64,000 bases of DNA from Leptobrachium leishanense. Taxonomy: Eukaryota > Chordata > Amphibia > Anura > Megophryidae. The notes below the pieces were generated by a model. That model saw nothing but the letters and a program-made list of their open reading frames with translations. It was not told the origin of the DNA and ran no database searches. Both the position numbers and the translations under genes were made by a program. The stretch lies in NCBI GenBank assembly GCA_009667805.1, contig CM019067.1, forward strand, positions 244,501,721 through 244,565,720, in the 5' to 3' direction. Below, in pieces: positions 58,544 through 64,000 of this stretch (the stretch's first letter is position 1; every line of letters begins with the position of its first letter).

Positions 58544-59452
58544 CAGTGTTATTCAAAGAGATCCGAATGGCTGGAGAAAGGTAACCGAATGCTGAAAATC
58601 AGCGTTCGGTTACCTTTCCTGGCCATTCGGCTATCCAGAGAGCAGGCAAATCGCCAAATCCTGGCGAATTGCCTGAACATACGATGCCTGTTCGGTGCCT
58701 GTTCGAGGGCAGTGAAATCCCCATGAAAAAGCACTGCTTCAGCTATTCAGAGAACACAAACCAGCAGTGAAAGGTTCCCGAAATACCCTGCCAATTCGGT
58801 GGTTTCATTCGACAGGTTTATTCAGGAGAATCCCATAGGCTTTAATGTTAAAAATATTCCCGTTTTAATTAAATATCTAATAAACCGTTCATTATAAAAT
58901 TCTGCAGTAAAGAATCTCTTTATTTATAGATTTTTTAGGATATTTTAAGCATTTTTCTGTATTTTATTTTTTAAAAAGTCCGATTTTTTTTTATATTTAC
59001 TTATTTTTTCTGTAACAGCCCTTTTAATTATCATTCCCTGGACCTCATATGTAAATTTCAGACATTTTTGCACAGTAGTTTCTTTGCAAACAGCATTTCA
59101 TTTTTCAATCATTCAAGCAAACTGTTTTCCTAATTTATTCACTGCCTTCTTCTGCGGTGTCGGCTTTTTCCGGCGGCTTCACTGCGTGTGATCGGCTCCT
59201 GCTCGGGTTTTTCCGGCGTCTTCGACGGGTTAATCCAGATGTTTTTGCGGGTTTTCGGCGTGCAGTGGCCGGGTTTTCGCCAGGTTTTTTACCGGGTTTT
59301 CGGCAGCTTTTCCCTGCACTTCGACAGCCCTGTGGTGCTTGCTGAATACACCGCAGGGTGGCCGAAATGGGAAAGCCGATTTGCACCGAATTGAAGAGAA
59401 CGAAAAGTCACCGAACGTGCGGTGACTTTTCGAATCTCTTTGAATTACCCTG
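58544..59452. mobile_element. A-family element, copy A7
   Basis: Ends CAGTGTTATTCAAAGAGATC and 'gaatctctttgaattaccctg'-like. TTA before, TTT after. All three hairpins present (first one 58577-58620, arms 'aaaggtaaccgaatgctga'). Same orientation as A3. Confidence 0.8.
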
Positions 59453-60180
59453 TTTGTCAAGGATGATATAAAGCACAGTCTTAGTGGAGGCAAAGGGTGT
59501 GGGAATCGAAAGCTACTGAAGAAATAGAATTGGCAGGCAGAAAATACTTTCTATTGCTGAAATGTTTTTACAAGACTGGATTTATTATGACTTAATTTGA
59601 AAATCAATAGAGATAGGGGCGTGTGAGGAGTGGCCCCTCTACTGCCCCAATCAGGTGTAATAGCTAGGTGAAGTGGAGGAGTTTCTTCCACCACACCCAG
59701 TGTCATCAGCAGCTGGGATTTTGAATTTCTTGACTAACGGTAAATAGATCAGTCACTAGTGATGTCAACACGCAGAGAGCATGCCGATGACACCCTCTCC
59801 GAGACCCACCCACGATAACAAGCAGTCTCAGGAAGGCAGCGATGCATGTGCAACTCATCGCTATGCGCAAGCCCTATGGAACTTATGTCCATAAAGTACG
59901 CAAGTCTGTAGCCCTGCGCAATTTTTGGCTCTTACGGTATGCAACTTGCATAGGAGCGCAAATTGTGTTAGATAGCACAGAGATTTCTCGATTCGCAAAT
60001 CCCTGAGCTGAAGAGGAGGAGCTGCATGCGCAGAAGGACAAAAGGTGTGTAACACCATCTAAAGAAAAAAAAGATAGCATCTTCACTATTATTATTTTCC
60101 TATCAGCAGCCTCTGCCCAATTTTTTAAAGGCAAAGAAAGAAACTCTATTTTTAAGAGGTATCCCTTTAAGCATTTAAAA
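59453..60180. other. Unassigned sequence
   Basis: No element termini found. ORFs near 59861-60209 lack recognisable motifs. Confidence 0.35.
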
Positions 60181-60480
60181 GGAAACAAAGTAGCAAAACA
60201 AGAGGACATAGTCTTAGATTAGAGGGGCAAAGGTTTAAAAGTAACATCAGAAAGCATTATTTTACTGAGAGGGTTGTGGATACATGGACCAGTCTTCCAG
60301 TTGAAGTGGTAGAGGCCAAAACAGTAATTGAATTTAAGCAAGCATGGGATAGGCATAAGGCTATCCTAAACAAAAGATAAATCCAGGTAAAGTATCCATG
60401 TAATTGGGCAGACTAGATGGGCCGAAAGGTTCTTATCTGCCGACATTTTTCTATGTTTCTATGTTTCTAAGCATCTACCT
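60181..60480 (+). mobile_element. CR1-like LINE 3' end
   Basis: ORF2 C-terminus (60243-60380), short 3' UTR with 'gggcagactagatgggccga', then a terminal (TCTATGTT) repeat at 60450-60471. A short octamer repeat at the 3' end is the mark of CR1-type LINEs. Strong 5' truncation is usual for this group. Confidence 0.8.
60243..60380 (+). pseudogene. CR1-like ORF2 C-terminal 45 codons
   Basis: The open stretch reads NIRKHYFTERVVDTWTSLPV, EVVEAKTVIEFKQAWDRHKA, ILNKR and ends in TAA at 60378-60380. The motif F-x-x-R-V-V-D-x-W-x-S-L-P followed by a short helix is the standard C-terminus of CR1-type reverse-transcriptase proteins. Upstream codons (before 60243) hit stops, so only the tail survives. 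The LINE 3' UTR follows directly. Confidence 0.8.
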
Positions 60481-60495
60481 ACCTGACTTATAGTC

Positions 60496-60585
60496 AGGGC
60501 CGACTCTAGTGTTTGCGGGACTAGGTGCAATGTAAAATACGGGTCCGCTTTCTTCATAGGAATGAAAGTGACTGAATGTGATGGA
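60496..60585. repeat. Dispersed repeat, copy 1 (direct block plus inverted 25-mer)
   Basis: 'agggccgactctagtgtttg' to 'tttcttcatagg' recurs in direct orientation at 61422-61486; the following 25 bp (60561-60585, 'aatgaaagtgactgaatg...') recurs there exactly but inverted. Confidence 0.85.
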
Positions 60586-60709
60586 AATAGGGGGCTGAGT
60601 ATCATGGGTGTCATAGAGATTCATGAGGGTGTGTGGCTGGAGTGAACTAGGAGTGGATTTGTGGTTGGGTGAGTGATGTCTGAGTGAGTGCTTTAACAGG
60701 AGGGGTTAT

Positions 60710-61260
60710 TCATTAAGCAGTGAACTTTCCACTGAATTGCACCGAACAGTGAATTTCTCCATACAGTGCAATTTCGTGGCAGTTCGTCTATTCACTAAAC
60801 TTTCAATTCGCCAAATACTGGCAAATTGGCAGTAAAATAGAGTGCAGTTTACAGCAGATCACTGTTCTTCGGCGGCAGCAAAATTTTCCCATAGAAAAGT
60901 AATGGTTAATCTATTCACAGAATGCCGAACTGTAATAAAGTGTCCGTGAAATGATCTGATTTTTGGTGTTTCGGTTCGACAGGTTTAAACAGGGGAATCC
61001 CATAGGGTTTAATTATAAAAAAGTATTATTGGTTTTATATTTTTTTATTTTTTATTCGACCATTTATTCTTTTCAGCAAACTGTCTTTTTATGTAATTTT
61101 TTGGTACATATTTTTGTATTTAGGCAAAAATTTTGATTCCCAATTTTTTTTAAAAGATGTTTTTTTTATTCTGTAAAAGTCCTTTTAATTATTTTTTTAA
61201 AGGACCTTTTATTATTTAGACACACATTTATAAAAAAATTAAATATAACAATTCCGATTT
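60710..61260. mobile_element. A-related element, divergent
   Basis: 'ggttattcattaagcagtg' resembles an A end; 'gcaccgaacagtgaatttct', 'acaggggaatcccatagggt' and 'ctgtaaaagtccttttaatt' follow the A order. The other terminus is lost. Closest to A6. Confidence 0.5.
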
Positions 61261-61421
61261 TTAAAAAATTCATATTTTTGTCTTACGAATACATAGGAGT
61301 GTTTCTGGCCAGACTCTGGCCTTTCCTATGACACCTCATCCGACTTTCTATGATTAACATAACAGGTCCGGAGATACAGGGGTCTAAATGATCTCCATAA
61401 TGGGATTCCCTTGCCGGGTAA

Positions 61422-61511
61422 AGGGCCGACTCTAGTGTTTGCGGGGAAAGGTGCAATGTAAAATACGGGTCCACTTTCTTCATAGGTCCATCACATTCAG
61501 TCACTTTCATT
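61422..61511. repeat. Dispersed repeat, copy 2
   Basis: Direct block 61422-61486 like 60496-60560, followed by 'tccatcacattcagtcactt' and five further bases (61487-61511), the exact reverse complement of 60561-60585. Confidence 0.85.
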
Positions 61512-62179
61512 CCTATCTGTGACGTCAGGGACCTGATGTGCGCAATGTCTCTAGTGCCAAGGGGGCTGTCTCACAGCGGGGGCTGACATCCAGGATGTCA
61601 CCCAGCTGTGGCTGAAGCCGATGGCGCCACGCAGGGACAGAGGCAGGATGTGAGAAGAGCGTAGTCAGCACTGGGGAGGGATTCCCCACAACACTCCTCT
61701 CACATCCAGGGACTGTATGCAGCCCCGTGGGCGGCGGGGCCGACTTGAGTGTGAAGCCAGAAGCACTGCACCCTTCGCATTCGCGAAAAGCCGGCCATGC
61801 TTCTAGTTAATCCCTGATGATCATCGTTGTAGGATGGAAATAACTTTCTCAATGTAAAACAATGCAGAGTCACAATTGTCACTACAGAACTACAAAACCA
61901 CGACAGAATAGCGAGAGCAGATCATTAGTTTACTACCCTTACATGACATGTTGGGGAATTCAGGAACTTCAGGGTAGTAAACTAAAGCATAAACTCCATA
62001 TATACAAGAAATTTTCACTACTAGACACCCACTGTGTATGTCTTTTAAGAAATCTGGGGGTGTATGTCCCACCCATCACCCCAATTTCCTAAGTACAAGT
62101 TAATAGGATTTTACATTCACAAGTAATAGCTTATCAGTTACTTGATTGACAAAGCAACATTTTGTCTAGCAAACCATAC
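61512..62179. other. Unassigned, left part B-like
   Basis: 61520-61830 is GC-rich with B-tail-like phrases ('gctgacatccaggatgtcac'); the rest shows nothing recognisable. Confidence 0.3.
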
Positions 62180-62182
62180 TTT

Positions 62183-62913
62183 GGCCCCTATTACAATCCT
62201 CGCGCAGCGCATTTGCGCTCACGCAAATGCGCTTTTTCACGAGGACAAAAACATTTGCGCGGAACGTCATATAACGACGTTCGGGCAAACGATGCGCGTT
62301 AGCGTCTACCGCGATTGAACCTGCGCGAACCCAGCGCGAGCGCAAGTGCGTGCACGCATCCCATACTTACCATTGTCAGCGCAAATGCGTTTGAGTGGAT
62401 GGTATTACGATCTTCGCGCAACGTCGTACGAACGACGTTTGCGCGAAGTATCATAACGTATTTGAAAACCTGATGTTAATTTACAATCTGAAGGTTCTGG
62501 CCGAAACTAAATGAACATGCACGAAAAAAAAAAAAAATACAGCACAGTACAGTTACACATTCTACACATACCCAAACAATAAAATTAATAAATTGTTTAA
62601 TTTTTTTATTTTTGTTGCAGCACATATATGCAGATTGACTTTGACAGGTGCAAAACCGAAACCTAGCAAATGGTGGTTCTTAATTCTGATTGGCTGAATC
62701 CCGTGAAAAAACAATCTGCCCACCGATTCCTGCACGCAACGGTAATTTGCGCCCGGCTTTGCGCGTCGGATTTGCGCTCGAAAAAACATGAAGGCTGAAA
62801 AACTGCGCTCGGATCGTAATACCACGTTAATTTGCGTGCGCTAACGTTTTTTGCGTGCGTGAAAAAAAATTGTGCTGCGCTAGCGCATTTGCGCGAAGAT
62901 TGTAATAGGGGCC
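62183..62913. mobile_element. D-family MITE, copy D5 (reverse), with TTT duplication
   Basis: TTT at 62180-62182 and 62914-62916. Ends GGCCCCTATTACAATCC and 'agattgtaataggggcc'. Interior landmarks appear inverted ('ttcttaattctgattggctg'). 731 bp. Confidence 0.88.
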
Positions 62914-63039
62914 TTTGTGTGTTACATAACCTACCTTGCAAATAGAGCTATTCAGCTGCCATGTCATAATAGTACAAAAAACTGCGCATAGAGAACAAGA
63001 TACTGTCATGATGAGAGGAGAAATACTTACTGTTGGAGT

Positions 63040-63385
63040 CTGTTGGCACCAGATCGCGAGACTGGCACCTAAGGGGTTAAGAGAAGCATTGCTGGAAAGG
63101 TCAGACTGTGACCTTTCAATCGATGCCTCTCTTTTTTCCTCTAAGCCTTATCAATCGGGAGGGAGAGGGGTCCAAAGGACCCAGCCCCTCCCTTTCAGGC
63201 ACTTTCCCGTCTTTGCTGGGGGAACACCTGAAACTAAAACATCTTGCGCCGACGCGATGACGTCAGGGCATCGGGAGTGGTCTAAAGGGATGGTCTGACT
63301 TCAAGGATGGATGGGGTCTCCTGTGTGAGGGACGTCCTCTACACACAGTGGGAATCCCCAGGACATCCCTCACACATCATCTGCA
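63040..63385. repeat. B-family right-part fragment
   Basis: 'gagaggggtccaaaggaccc', 'ccctttcaggcactttcccg', 'tgctggggga' match B2 at 13703-13765 ('gagaggtccaaaggaccc', 'cccttcaggcaccttcccc'). Ends not intact. Confidence 0.55.
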
Positions 63386-63388
63386 GCA

Positions 63389-63747
63389 ATGGGTTTAATA
63401 ACTTGCCACCCAAGAAATATGATCTATTTGTTAAAATGCCAATGTAATATGCAATATAACGAAAGAATGACACAATCTTTTCATAAACAATTTGCACGAC
63501 ATGTACGTAATATAGAAATAGACTGGAGAATCATAGTGTTTCATCCCATTTTAAATGATACCATGATAGTGATCAAACAGGTTTAGTATTTACGGGTATA
63601 AAATTATCAAAGACATATTGGAGAGGAGGGGACTTTCTAAAAGACCTTGGTTGTAAAAAGATGAGGTGGATATATCACCTTAAAACTTTAACCCCAAATC
63701 GTTTAAACATTGAATTCGATTTTGATTTGTTTAATTTCCTGGAATAA
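63389..63747 (+). pseudogene. Penelope-like element, GIY-YIG endonuclease domain relic
   Basis: Penelope-like retroelements end in a GIY-YIG nuclease that nicks the target for reverse transcription. The frame from 63389 reads MIYLLKCQCNMQYNERMTQS and FHKQFARHVRNIEIDWRI, matching in layout the usual start of the domain (a hydrophobic strand, a Cys-X-Cys pair, then a helix ending RxxEHxxNI). After a frameshift near 63580 it continues with YWRGGDFLKDLGCKKMRWIY and HLKTLTPNRLNIEFDFDLF, then a TAA at 63745-63747; the WxxGG...E/K..WIYxLxTLxPxGLN pattern is typical of the C-terminus. The Gly-Ile-Tyr residues themselves are eroded, and the usual Glu before the WIY motif is Lys here. The RT domain would lie upstream but is not seen; the region to the left is a B fragment. 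Confidence 0.75.
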
Positions 63748-63867
63748 TATAAAAGAATTTAAATTTTTTTACATTTATTTATGTATTTATCTTTTTTATT
63801 ATAATTTTTTTTGGTTTGTTAATATTTAATGTAATAAATATGCATATATTTGTTTGTAACATACTAT

Positions 63868-64000
63868 GGGCACTATTACACTCTTCGCGCAAACGTTAAC
63901 GCGTGCGCAAAAACGCATTAATGCGAGGGGAAAAACCCTTTGCGCAGAACGTCGTATTACAATGTCCGCGCAAAAAATGTGCGTTAACGTCTACCACTGG
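63868..64000. mobile_element. D-family MITE, copy D6, cut by the window end
   Basis: Begins GGGCACTATTACACTCTTCG and runs 'aacgcattaatgcgagggg', 'cctttgcgcagaacgtcgta', the inverted right end of D2. It continues past 64000. Confidence 0.8.

Overview
The window looks like intergenic DNA from a large, repeat-rich vertebrate genome, most probably an amphibian (frog). The inference rests on the mix of mobile elements: several Tc1-like transposons, piggyBac-like and Harbinger-like non-autonomous elements, L2-, CR1- and L1-type LINE remnants, a V-SINE-like SINE, Penelope-like sequence and solo LTRs. Nothing here resembles a bacterial operon. I found no host exon, rRNA, tRNA gene or CRISPR array that I could defend. 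Nearly all coding potential is decayed transposase or reverse transcriptase. Letters A to M are family labels made only for this annotation, from copies compared within the window.

Layout. 1-1.1 kb: C element carrying an A element. 2.45-6.4 kb: a B (TTAA-type) element split by a Tc1-like element with DD36E spacing and by an A element, which itself holds another TTAA-type element with a hammerhead-like motif. 7.4-9.3 kb: L2-like LINE. 11.5-14.2 kb: Tc1 relic split by A and B. 15.5-18.9 kb: small palindromic MITEs, a V-SINE-like SINE and LTR-like sequence. 19-20.6 kb: an unclassified 1.6 kb element with 50 bp inverted ends. 20.6-22.1 kb: a 79 bp Tc1 micro-MITE and Harbinger-like fragments. 22.6-25.6 kb: L1 ORF2 tail with two A elements. 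27.7-29.6 kb: Harbinger-like H element holding an L2 tail, which holds a solo LTR.

30-32.3 kb: C element and a nearly intact Tc1. 35.3-39.8 kb: C with nested A, B, F, and G with nested F. 40-41.2 kb: internally deleted Tc1 split by an LTR-like insert. 42.9-44.6 kb: B split by a Penelope-like segment with a second hammerhead-like motif. 44.7-46.4 kb: Tc1 with long inverted repeats. 47.5-64 kb: a cluster of D elements (Harbinger-like, 3 bp target duplications), a solo LTR, a hAT-like MITE, an A element, a CR1 tail, and a Penelope GIY-YIG endonuclease relic near the right edge.

The elements do not form a pathway. They record successive insertions, and in several places the order of insertion can be read from the nesting and the target-site duplications. 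Superfamily assignments rest on termini, target duplications and visible protein motifs; no database search was possible.
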